From the NCBI GenBank assembly GCA_964557845.1, contig CAZLBV010000200.1, forward strand, positions 1 through 18,306: DNA of 18,306 nucleotides, given 5' to 3'. Numbering within the stretch: position 1 is the stretch's first letter; every line of letters starts with the position of its first letter. A program made the translations under genes and the position numbers. This document shows, in pieces, positions 7,938 through 15,198 of this stretch. Source of the DNA: CAZLBV01 sp964557845. GTDB taxonomy: Bacteria > Acidobacteriota > Aminicenantia > Aminicenantales > Aminicenantaceae. The notes under the pieces were generated by a model. The model worked only from the letters and a program-made list of their open reading frames with translations. It did not search any database and was not told where the DNA came from.

Positions 7938-9167
7938 ATGAAACGGCGGGATTTTATGAAGTTAGCAGGAATGTCGGTATTTGGATCCACTTTGCCCGGC
8001 CATTCCTCTTATAGGACTTTCTCACAAACTAAAATAGAGCATATCGAACTTTTTCCTCTCCGCTATCCTATGACCGGGTATTTTAAATTCTTTACCGGCC
8101 CCCATGGCTCAGCCGGCCGCGCAGCTGTGATCATCAAGATCACGGCAGATGACGGAACTACAGGCTGGGGCCAGGCTGTTCCCATAGCAAAATGGAGCTA
8201 TGAAACACTGGAGACATCCTATGCGATTCTCAAAGAATACTTCATTCCGGTTTTGATCGGACGTGATCCCACGGATATCCCGGGAGCCCATGCGGTTATG
8301 GATCAGGCTGTTGCGCCCGGGTTTTCCATTGGCATGCCGATCACCAGGGCCGGGATCGATCTGGCCCTCCATGATCTTAAAGGAAAATTACTGGGACAAT
8401 CTTTGGCTCAAATGTGGGGAAAATCAATCTCCGAAACAATCCCATTGAGCTGGACGGTCAATGTAACCAAACTCGACGATATTGCCGCTTTAGTTGAAGA
8501 AGGCAAGAAAAGAGGATATCAGCATTTCAATATCAAAGTCGCTCCCGATCCAAACTTTGACGCTGCGCTGGCCCGCGAGGTCCGCCGTCTGTCACCTGAT
8601 ACCTTTTTATGGGCCGATGCCAATGGCGGCTACGATCACGAAACTGCGCTGAAGGCTGCTCCCAGGTTAGCCGATGCCGGTGTGGATGTGCTCGAAGCGC
8701 CTCTCCGGCCCAACAGGATCAGCGGCTACCAAGCGCTCAAAAAACAAGGAGCACTTCCCATTCTGATGGATGAAGGAGTCATATCCCCAACGGATCTGGA
8801 AGAATTCATCAAACTCGGCATGTGCGACGGCGCTGCCATGAAACCAGCTCGCTGCGGCGGATTGATCTCCTGCAAACACCAGATCGAGCTCTGCTTGGAA
8901 CACGATCTTATCTGGCTGGGGAGCGGCCTGACCGATCCGGATATTTCTCTGGCAGCCGCACTCTGTCTCTATGGGGCTTTTGGATTAAAAAAACCGGCAG
9001 CCCTGAATGGTCCCCAGTTTCTCACGGCCGATGTTCTCAAAAAGCCTATTCGTATCCAGGAAGGCGTTGCCTATCTTCCCTCAGGGCCGGGATTGGGCAT
9101 CGAGGTTGATGAAAATAAGGTTTTAGACTTGATGAAGGACAGCGGCGGGGATAAATTATTGAGATAG
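7938..9167 (+). CDS. Tat-exported enolase-superfamily enzyme (mandelate racemase/muconate lactonising type)
   Basis: A 409-aa Mg-dependent enzyme that abstracts a proton alpha to a carboxylate, leading to epimerisation, dehydration or cycloisomerisation. KRRDFMKLAG (residues 2-11) is a Tat motif, which is uncommon for this normally cytoplasmic superfamily. The lid domain covers about 31-155 and the barrel follows. Active-site residues: K200 in HFNIKVAPD (the second Lys of the usual K-x-K; the first is Asn198), metal ligands D227 (ADANGG), E253 (LEAP) and D278 (MDEG), and K302 in MKPARCGG. Lysines at both ends of the barrel place it with the muconate-lactonising subgroup rather than with the His-Asp dyad dehydratases. 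I prefer the ATG at 7938, since it puts the twin arginines at positions 3-4; the GTG at 7896 would add 14 residues. Neither has a strong ribosome binding site. It is followed 16 nt later by a DUF6807 gene. Confidence 0.88.
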   Translation: MKRRDFMKLAGMSVFGSTLPGHSSYRTFSQTKIEHIELFPLRYPMTGYFKFFTGPHGSAGRAAVIIKITADDGTTGWGQAVPIAKWSYETLETSYAILKEYFIPVLIGRDPTDIPGAHAVMDQAVAPGFSIGMPITRAGIDLALHDLKGKLLGQSLAQMWGKSISETIPLSWTVNVTKLDDIAALVEEGKKRGYQHFNIKVAPDPNFDAALAREVRRLSPDTFLWADANGGYDHETALKAAPRLADAGVDVLEAPLRPNRISGYQALKKQGALPILMDEGVISPTDLEEFIKLGMCDGAAMKPARCGGLISCKHQIELCLEHDLIWLGSGLTDPDISLAAALCLYGAFGLKKPAALNGPQFLTADVLKKPIRIQEGVAYLPSGPGLGIEVDENKVLDLMKDSGGDKLLR

Positions 9168-9183
9168 CCAAGGAATTTTAGCG

Positions 9184-10158
9184 ATGATAAGACTCGATGG
9201 AATCACTATGAAAAAAACTCTTTTTTTTATCTTTCTAATTCTTGTCCCGGTTTTTTTATCAGCTCAAATTACCTTTATCGATAATACAAAAAGAGGCAGG
9301 CTTACCATCAAAGAGGGCGAACATAACATTCTGACTTACTGCTACGGCGATCAGCTCAAAGAGGGACTCGATCCCAAATACACCCGCTCCTGCTACATCC
9401 ATCCCCTGTATTCTTTAGATGGTAAAATCCTTACTCAGGATTTTCCTTTAGATCACCTCCACCACAGCGGTCTCTTCTGGACCTGGCCTGTTGTAAAAAC
9501 CCGCGGTCAAGACGCTCAGACCTGGCATGTTCATCTATCCTCGCTGCGGCAGTATTTTGTCCGGTGGATGCAGCAAGAGATAAAAGAGGACAGCGCCGTT
9601 CTCAGGGTTGAAAACAATTGGAAATTAAATGGAAAAGAGATTGTTGCCAAGGAGATTGTTACTCTTATCATCCATCCAGCCGACGGCGCAGGCAGAGCTA
9701 TTGATCTGGAACTACTATTGGAGACCATCGGAGGCCCACTGGAGCTCAAAGGCACCACAGAAGGAAATAAAGGCTACGGCGGACTATGCCTTCGCAGCTC
9801 CCCGCTCCTCACCGGAGCCGCCATGACCACAGACACCGGTCAACTGCAAGAAGATACCACCAATGCCAGATTCAAGTGGGCTGACCTTTCAACCGATAAA
9901 TTGGGGATTTCCATCTTTGTTTCCCCCGACCATCCCGGTTACCCCATAACCTGGCTCATCCGGAATAGCTATGCCGGAATAATCAATCCTTCATGGCCGG
10001 GACTTGAACATTTTGTACTTCAACCGGGAAAACCTATCTGTCTGCGCTATCGCATCTACGTCCATCAAGGCAATATTGAATCAGGTCAGGTTTTTAAAGC
10101 CTATGATAATTTCCTCCAGACCTCGTCTTTTAACAAAAATAATCTAAAGATGAAATGA
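9184..10158 (+). CDS. secreted DUF6807 (PmoA-like) family protein
   Basis: A second DUF6807 protein, 324 aa from this start or 316 aa from the in-frame ATG at 9208. AAGGA lies 11 nt before 9184, whereas 9208 has only a weak GATGGA, so the start is uncertain. Either gives a typical Sec signal peptide (KKTLFFIFLILVPVFLSA, cleavage probably before QITF), so this copy should be released into the periplasm, unlike the anchored copy at 4508. The histidine motif reads HLHHSGLFWTW (H93-H94 counted from 9184), corresponding to FPHHRSFWF in the other protein but with Ser in place of Arg. The end of the domain, YRIYVHQGNIESGQV, matches the other copy's YVHRGDVKSGKV. It is co-transcribed with the enolase-superfamily gene (16-nt gap), suggesting action on the same substrate. 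Function of the family is unproven. Confidence 0.82.
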   Translation: MIRLDGITMKKTLFFIFLILVPVFLSAQITFIDNTKRGRLTIKEGEHNILTYCYGDQLKEGLDPKYTRSCYIHPLYSLDGKILTQDFPLDHLHHSGLFWTWPVVKTRGQDAQTWHVHLSSLRQYFVRWMQQEIKEDSAVLRVENNWKLNGKEIVAKEIVTLIIHPADGAGRAIDLELLLETIGGPLELKGTTEGNKGYGGLCLRSSPLLTGAAMTTDTGQLQEDTTNARFKWADLSTDKLGISIFVSPDHPGYPITWLIRNSYAGIINPSWPGLEHFVLQPGKPICLRYRIYVHQGNIESGQVFKAYDNFLQTSSFNKNNLKMK

Positions 10159-10165
10159 TCCCTCG

Positions 10166-10182
10166 GGCAGGAAAATCCTGCC
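10166..10182. terminator. short hairpin between convergent operons
   Basis: GGCAGGA-AAA-TCCTGCC is a perfect 7-bp stem with a 3-nt loop, placed 8 nt after the stop of the DUF6807 gene and 31 nt beyond the stop of the convergent E1-beta gene. There is no T-tract on either side, so it is a weak intrinsic terminator at best; it could serve both converging transcripts or protect their 3' ends. Confidence 0.4.
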
Positions 10183-10212
10183 ATAAGACACAGAATAAGG
10201 CCGTAATATTTC

Positions 10213-11226
10213 TTATTTTTCCATCAAACGGACTGCGGCTTCTACGATCCGATCCGTATTCGGCAGTGTTTTTTCCTCCAAGTGCCGGGCATACGGGATT
10301 GTGGTTTCAGTACAGACACGGGCAAATTTGCACTGAATATTTTCCTCCATAACCACTGCCGCCAATTCTCCTGACAATCCAAAACCACAATAATCCTCAT
10401 CAACTACCAGCATCCGGCCTGTTTGGGCAACAGCGTTACAGATTGATTTCTTATCGAGTGGAGATATTGAACGCAGATCCAGTACTGCTGCTGAGATTCC
10501 GTTTTTCTCCAGCCGTACAGCCGCCTCTAAGGCCCTGTGGACTCCCACTCCCACACTTATCATGGTTATGTTCTGCCCCTGCCTTTTGACTTCTGCTGTG
10601 CCCAAAGGGACCGGGTTCCACTTTTTAGGAACCATTCCTCTTACTCCTTCTGAGGGGATATCGAACTCAACTGTTTTACGTCCTCCGCTTCCCATATATT
10701 CCAGCCAGTAATCCGACAGCAGTTTATGCTCCAAATAAACAACAGGGTCAGGGTCCTCGAGAGCGGACAACATCAGGCCGCCTGCATCAGCAGGATTGGA
10801 CGGCACCACCACCTTCAAACCAGGAATATGGGCAAGCCATCCCCAAAGGCTCTGTTCATGCTGACCGCCATCCCCGTACCAACCGCCGCAAGCAGCCCGG
10901 ATTACAAGAGGCAAATTCCACTTCCCCCGGGAGAAAAATTTCACTTTAGCGGCATGATTCAATAGGGCGTCCATAGCTGTCCCAATAAAATCCACCAGCA
11001 TAATTTCAACCACCGGCTTCAAACCAGACATGGCTGCGGTTACGGCTGCTCCTAAAAAGGCGCTTTCACTAATGGGAGCCGCCAGAACACGATCCATGCC
11101 GAAACGCACCTTTATTTTCAAACGCAAGGTATGCACATCTTCACCGATGATGATGATATTTTCATCCTCAGCCATTGCCTGGGCTAAGGCATCATCTATG
11201 GCTTCTGCGAAACCCATTTTTTTCAT
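10213..11226 (-). CDS. 2-oxoacid/acetoin dehydrogenase E1 component, beta subunit
   Basis: A 337-aa transketolase-like beta subunit of a thiamine-diphosphate dehydrogenase E1 (pyruvate, branched-chain 2-oxoacid or acetoin). The pyrimidine-binding domain covers about residues 4-180: IIIIGEDV (24-31), PISESAFLGAA with the cofactor-activating E54, and GGQHEQSLWGWL with H123. The transketolase C-terminal domain covers about 200-335 (VLDLRSISPLDKKSI, VDEDYCGFGLSGELAA). The GEDV-to-FG loop is shorter than in most pyruvate dehydrogenases. GGGGGAC precedes the ATG, which overlaps the stop of the upstream 89-aa gene by 4 nt (ATGA), the standard translational coupling of E1-alpha to E1-beta. However, the upstream gene lacks the E1-alpha catalytic core, and no E2 or E3 gene is in view, so this subunit would need an alpha partner from elsewhere or is inactive. 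The exact substrate class cannot be decided. Confidence 0.88.
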   Translation of the reverse strand: MKKMGFAEAIDDALAQAMAEDENIIIIGEDVHTLRLKIKVRFGMDRVLAAPISESAFLGAAVTAAMSGLKPVVEIMLVDFIGTAMDALLNHAAKVKFFSRGKWNLPLVIRAACGGWYGDGGQHEQSLWGWLAHIPGLKVVVPSNPADAGGLMLSALEDPDPVVYLEHKLLSDYWLEYMGSGGRKTVEFDIPSEGVRGMVPKKWNPVPLGTAEVKRQGQNITMISVGVGVHRALEAAVRLEKNGISAAVLDLRSISPLDKKSICNAVAQTGRMLVVDEDYCGFGLSGELAAVVMEENIQCKFARVCTETTIPYARHLEEKTLPNTDRIVEAAVRLMEK

Positions 11227-11492
11227 GCCTGTCCCCCTTTAAACAGGTGCTCATTTTCCACCGTTGTAAATATTTTTTTTATCTCCCTGGATATTTCATT
11301 ATCCAGATGCAGCAGTCGTTCCTTATCAACTATCAGCTTCTGGCGGGTAAGAAATAACGGATCCTGTTCTTTGATCTTATCCTTTTTTAAGACTTTACCG
11401 GCCAATTGTCCGACATCTTTAAGGGCAGTGGTTTTTTCAGCGATCGAAGCCCCCTTTTTTTTCATAAGCGCTTTTATTATCGGCCCTGCCAT
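11223..11492 (-). pseudogene. E1-alpha subunit gene with its catalytic core missing (89-aa in-frame remnant)
   Basis: An 89-aa reading frame directly upstream of E1-beta, with a strong ribosome binding site (GGAGGGG) and a 4-nt stop/start overlap, the position normally taken by a roughly 330-aa E1-alpha. The C-terminal half (from about residue 43, QDPLFLTRQKLI...LDNEISREIKKIF) resembles the last helices of E1-alpha, where a DP-[IL] motif is followed by an acidic helix. The first 42 residues (MAGPIIKALMKKK...KVLKKDKIKE) could be the N-terminal arm that leads into the usual 'LY..ML.IR.FEE' helix. Everything between, including the GDG-x-N thiamine/magnesium motif, is absent. The join would be near position 11366 and keeps frame. 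I read it as an internal in-frame deletion of about 240-280 codons, with assembly error as the main alternative. A genuine small protein is less likely but possible. Confidence 0.5.
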
Positions 11493-11651
11493 TTTTCCCC
11501 CCTCCTTAATATGTATGGGTTTGTCAATAATCTGTTATTTTTGTGCCATTTAAAGATTAAAAGTGAACTGATTTTTATAGATTTAAAGTTTAAAAACGGG
11601 CTTAAGGTGGTCACAGTGGGCAAACCTTCTTTTTGAAAGGAGATAAGAATC

Positions 11652-11810
11652 ATGGCTAAACAAATCCGCAAGTCTTCTCATGACAAGCAGCTCAAAACAT
11701 TACTGCAAGGTTATATCAAAAAAAAGTCTGAATCAAATAATCTAGAATATAATTTTAGAAAATGTGTCTTGTCATATAAAAATCTAACCATTGCCGACAG
11801 GAGATGGTGA
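11652..11810 (+). CDS. small hypothetical protein (52 aa), basic
   Basis: A 52-codon ORF from ATG 11652 to TGA 11808-11810, preceded by a very good ribosome binding site (AAAGGAGATAAGAATC-ATG). It starts MAKQIRKSSHDKQLKTLL, is rich in Lys and Arg, has one Cys and ends LTIADRRW. It has no signal peptide or membrane segment and I do not recognise a family. The frame stays open for another 22 codons after the TGA, so it might also be the start of a longer gene interrupted by a stop. It lies alone on the plus strand between the divergent E1 genes and the truncated VWFA gene. The ribosome binding site could be partly masked by a small stem formed by CCTTC and GAAAGG directly upstream. Confidence 0.45.
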   Translation: MAKQIRKSSHDKQLKTLLQGYIKKKSESNNLEYNFRKCVLSYKNLTIADRRW

Positions 11811-11911
11811 CGAGATGATACAAAACAAACCTCAAATTATTTAAAAATGGGACTTAAGATTCCCTGCCCTGAATCATAGCTCCTCTTTAAATAGGGTTTT
11901 GACAAAAAAAA

Positions 11912-13474
11912 TTAAAACAATTCGACTTCAATTTTTCTATTTGTTAACTCAACAAGATTATCATCCATCATTTTTATACTAAGAAAATATTCTCCCGGAT
12001 CGAGACCTTGAAAATTTAATTGAACTATCATGTTTTTAACTTTTGCTTTTTTATTCCATGATTCCTTAATAATCGCGCCTTCCAAACTCCCCTGTAGTAC
12101 GTCCATCTTCATTAACTCAAAATGTGGAATTAAATTAACCTTATCATCGTCTGAGTACACCTGTAGGAATAAATAGATGTCCTCTTGGGCATTGAACTGA
12201 TTGGTTCCCATTGGATAAAATCTTAAGTTATCCACAACAAGAGAACCGTCTTCAATTGAGAAAGAAATTGTCCTATCTTTCTTTCTGATTTCCGCCTTAT
12301 GCCCGAAAACAACACAAGTAATTTCGCCCTTCGTTAGCTCATCAAACGCAGGGATCGTCATCGTTTGCTCAACAGTCCCTACTCGATCACTATCTTCGTC
12401 ATATATTGTAAATATTATCTTATATTGATCTTGCTTAAGTTTTAATTCATTAGAACTCGTGTTATATCCAAAAAAGCGGGCCTCCTGGAGTCTCTTCCTC
12501 TGAGACTCTGAAAGATTTACCGGAATATTTAGTTGAGCATGAAAGGCATTTTCACCTTGTTCATCATTTACCCAAAAGTTCGCATTAAGAATTTTAAAAT
12601 CCTTATACGGATCTCCTCCAAGAATCAGGTCTTTTACAGGCAAAGCCATATTAATCCATAATCTGTAGCTGTCTTTATTCGTAATAAATGGAACTGCTTT
12701 TGCCTGAAATGAAATTTCTTTAAAAAGACCCGGATTGGATGAAGCTGATGCAAAGACTAGTGATTTCTCTTGTTCCTCAGTGTAATCATAATATCCTTGA
12801 CGGAATCGTATTTTTATATCTGGTCTTTTCACTTTGACTTCTATTTTATGATATTTCCCATCTGCTTTTTTTCGCCTGGGATAATAACTCAGCTCATAAT
12901 AAGAATGCAGATCACTCCTTAATAGATCTTGAAATTGATCATATTTTTTCGCACCCTGCAGCGTAGTTCCACCCGTATCATCAGAAATCAATTCTAATTT
13001 AAATAATTCATCCCTTTTTATATCTGAAGGTTCAGATAATTTAAAAAAACTATCAAAAGTCATATCTGAAAAAATATAACGTAAATAACTATCAGGATCC
13101 ATTGTGTAGAAAGTAATATTATGTGTATTGGCGAATTGAATGAGATTCTCAAAAATATCCTCTCCATAACGTTTTTTTCTTTCCCCCAATACTCTGAATG
13201 GATCATTGATTTTAGCTGCATTTAAATCTGAGTGACCTACCGTAGATTCAATTTGTCCTGGAAAATATTTTTCCAGAGACAGCGAAGGGAAGCCACTGGA
13301 TATAAGCAGCACAGGTTTACGTCCCGGATAATTCTTGATCATATTCATTACAGATAACAGGCAGTTGATGCTTTTCTCAAAACGAATCCGATTTTTATAT
13401 TCATACAGTCTAAATATGTTAAGAATTCTATTACGGTCTTTGGTTATCAATTCCGCAATCCTATTTTTATCCAT
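11912..13474 (-). pseudogene. VWFA-related (Acidobacterial-domain) protein, N-terminus deleted
   Basis: About 520 codons of a VWFA-related protein of the type found mainly in Acidobacteria and relatives (TIGR03436-like). The readable part starts in the last third of the von Willebrand A domain (YPGRKPVLLISSGFPSL). It continues with DDTGGTTL, then SYYELSYYPRRKKADGKYHKIEVKVKRP and RFRQGYYDY, the usual signature after the A domain, and a long C-terminal beta-rich region (GEYFLSIKMMDD near the end). The signal peptide, the 'VTDL...DF.V.EDG' segment and the DxSxS metal site expected first are all missing. The frame continues upstream of 13474 to 13534, but that part is antisense to a receiver-domain fragment and is not VWFA-like. 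No ribosome binding site precedes the ATG at 13474. Base composition is clearly more AT-rich than the catabolic genes. Best read as a 5'-truncated pseudogene. Confidence 0.7.
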
Positions 13475-13846
13475 CAGATGCCTGAGATCAGCGGCTATGA
13501 CCTGGCCCTTAAAATCCGCGCCCATGATAATCAAGACATCGCCTCTCTGCCGCTTCTGGCCTTTTCCTCCTCGACCGCGAAACGGACCCGGCGCTACCAG
13601 GAAACCGGTTTTGACCTCATCTTTATGGATGTCGATATGCCGGAGATGGACGGCCGCCAGGCTACCCGGATCATTAGAGATAAAGGCTATAAAGACATAC
13701 CTATAATCGCGATGACGGCAGATGTTATGAAGGAAGACCGGGATAAATGCTTTAAAGCCGGAATGAATGATTATGTCACCAAACCGATAAAAAGAGACTT
13801 AGTTTTTCAAATGGTAAAAAAATGGGCGCTGGATAAAAATTTATAA
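13475..13846 (+). pseudogene. fused remnant of two receiver domains (C-terminal end of a hybrid histidine kinase)
   Basis: The frame 13478-13846 encodes 122 residues, the size of one receiver domain, but it is not one. Residues 1-46 (MPEISGYDLALKIRA...LPLLAFSSSTAKR...ETGFD) are the beta3-to-alpha4 part of a receiver; residues 47-122 (LIFMDVDMPEMDG...PIIAMTAD...AGMNDYVTKPI) repeat beta3 and run to the end of a second receiver. The conserved acidic pair of beta1 is absent from both. The simplest history is a hybrid kinase ending in two tandem receivers that lost everything before the first beta3 and also the stretch between the two receivers, joined in frame near 13613. Homology to the left stops at about 13475, exactly where the opposing VWFA homology starts. 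D52 of the fragment would be the phosphoacceptor of the second receiver. Its stop overlaps the stop of the convergent treT by 6 nt. Not expected to be functional. Confidence 0.65.
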
Positions 13847-15046
13847 GATATCATTCAGCAATAGAACATAATCCTGAAGTATTCTGGTGATCAAAAACTT
13901 TTCGCGTACATATTCCTTAGCTGCTTTTCCCAATTTAACCGAAAGTTTAGGATCCCTCAAGAGCCTCAGGATCTGCTCGGCAAAACCATCATTGTCATTA
14001 GGATCGACCAGAAAACCGCTTTGGCCATCGATAATCTGAAGAGGAATCCCGCCCACATTGGAGGCCACGACCGGTGTTCCTTTCCATAACGCCTCAGTAA
14101 CAGTAAGCCCGAAGCCTTCTCTGAGTGATTTTTGTATAATGACAGCAGACTCCCTTTGAAGCACATTGACAAGAATATTGTTTTCCGAAGCAATGAGGAT
14201 CACATCTCCTTTTTCAACCAAGTCATTGGCCCTGCCTTTCACCTGTTCATAAATCTTGATTCCTTCCGGATCATCAGACGCCATGCTCCCACAAAGGATC
14301 AAACGGCAGTCGATCTTTTTCCTGATCTTCTTAAAAACATCTATAACCCCGACCGGATCTTTCCATTTATCAAACCGGGAAATCTGAGTTATGAGAGGTT
14401 TGTCCGTAGGTATTTTAAATTTTTTGAGGGTCCTTTTTATATCATGGGTTCCCAGGTCTTTATTTTTTGAAGTAAGAGGATCAATGCCCGGATGGATGAT
14501 CTTATGATCCACAGGAAGAGTATTTTTATATTTTGTGTGGGAAACAATTTCTATGTCATACTTAAGAACGAATCCTTTCAGATATTCCCACAATTCTCTG
14601 TTGGGGTTGGACAGATCGATATGGCACCGCCAGATCCAAGGCTGTACTTTCCGGTAGTAATTGATAAGCGGGAGCGGCTGCGGGTCATGAATGATCACAC
14701 AATCATGGTTGATATGGTTATAGGAAGAAAAAGCTTCATTTATTTGAAGATATATTTTTTTCTTCATGGAAGTGAGATTTATGTGGTCTCCCTGAAGAGC
14801 ATTATGAAATTTTTTGGTTATGATAAAAAAATCCGGATCGCCCCGAAGAATCTGCCAGCTTGTCTCTAATCCTACATCATTCATAAGAGGAACCAGGCTG
14901 TTAAGTATCTCCGCCACTCCTCCGCCATAAAGAGTAGAATTGATATGGACTATCTTTTTTCCTAAAAGGGGACGGGCCTGCTGATAGATCTTACTGATAA
15001 TTTTATCCCCGGTGATCATCCGGTAATCCCTTAAAGATTTAATCAT
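13841..15046 (-). CDS. treT: trehalose synthase, TreT type (GT4 glycosyltransferase)
   Basis: A 401-aa glycosyltransferase family 4 enzyme matching trehalose-synthesising TreT, which joins NDP-glucose and glucose reversibly. TreT features seen: HINSTLYGGGVAEIL (34-48) with the glycine loop, FFIITKKFHNALQG (73-86), IIHDPQPLPLI (118-128), RCHIDLSNPN (140-149), IHPGIDPL (184-191), SRFDKWKDP (223-231) and the nucleotide-sugar site REGFGLTVTE (309-318; E310 and E318). The length is normal for the family. I start it at 15046 because AGAAAGGAGATAGC-ATG gives a strong ribosome binding site; an in-frame ATG at 15073 lies inside the upstream reading frame. Its start overlaps by 4 nt (ATGA) the stop of an unrecognised upstream remnant, so it was once the second gene of a coupled pair. 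Trehalose made this way serves as compatible solute or carbon store. Confidence 0.87.
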   Translation of the reverse strand: MIKSLRDYRMITGDKIISKIYQQARPLLGKKIVHINSTLYGGGVAEILNSLVPLMNDVGLETSWQILRGDPDFFIITKKFHNALQGDHINLTSMKKKIYLQINEAFSSYNHINHDCVIIHDPQPLPLINYYRKVQPWIWRCHIDLSNPNRELWEYLKGFVLKYDIEIVSHTKYKNTLPVDHKIIHPGIDPLTSKNKDLGTHDIKRTLKKFKIPTDKPLITQISRFDKWKDPVGVIDVFKKIRKKIDCRLILCGSMASDDPEGIKIYEQVKGRANDLVEKGDVILIASENNILVNVLQRESAVIIQKSLREGFGLTVTEALWKGTPVVASNVGGIPLQIIDGQSGFLVDPNDNDGFAEQILRLLRDPKLSVKLGKAAKEYVREKFLITRILQDYVLLLNDIL

Positions 15047-15195
15047 GCTATCTCCTTTCTGATCGGGAACCATCCCTTAAAATGATCCCCAAGATTTTCG
15101 TATTTCTGATAATAACCGCAGTTTAAATAGGATACGTTATCGACCAAGGCCTTACTTTTAAATTTTAATAGATTCAGAACATCATTGCAAATAAA
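15043..15195 (-). pseudogene. C-terminal remnant of an unrecognised gene upstream of treT
   Basis: A 50-codon stretch open from the stop codon at 15196-15198 to TGA at 15043-15045, lacking any ATG. It reads ...LLKFKSKALVDNVSYLNCGY, then YQKYENLGDHFKGWFPIRKE and IA-stop. The composition (Trp, Cys, His, Gly, aromatic residues, purine-rich first codon positions) is protein-like, and its TGA overlaps the treT ATG by 4 nt, the usual sign of a translationally coupled operon. No usable start or ribosome binding site is present; a TTG at codon 17 is the only candidate. I read it as the 3' end of a gene whose larger part is gone. I do not recognise the family. A chance open frame cannot be excluded. 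Confidence 0.4.
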
Positions 15196-15198
15196 TCA

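Noticed and set aside
7885..7941. 18-codon upstream frame ending in TGA that overlaps the ATG of the enolase-superfamily gene, as a possible leader peptide
   Set aside because: It has no ribosome binding site, and its ATG overlaps the predicted TATAAT, so it would lie upstream of the transcription start.
13475..13534. Extension of the VWFA frame to an upstream ATG at 13534
   Set aside because: This part is antisense to receiver-domain sequence, is not VWFA-like, and gives neither a signal peptide nor a ribosome binding site.
13478..13846. Stand-alone single-domain response regulator for the histidine kinase at 5636
   Set aside because: The product repeats the beta3-beta4 region and lacks the beta1 acidic pair, so it is a fusion of two partial receivers.
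15047..15073. Longer treT start nine codons upstream
   Set aside because: It would lie inside the upstream remnant frame and lacks a ribosome binding site, whereas 15046 has a strong one.
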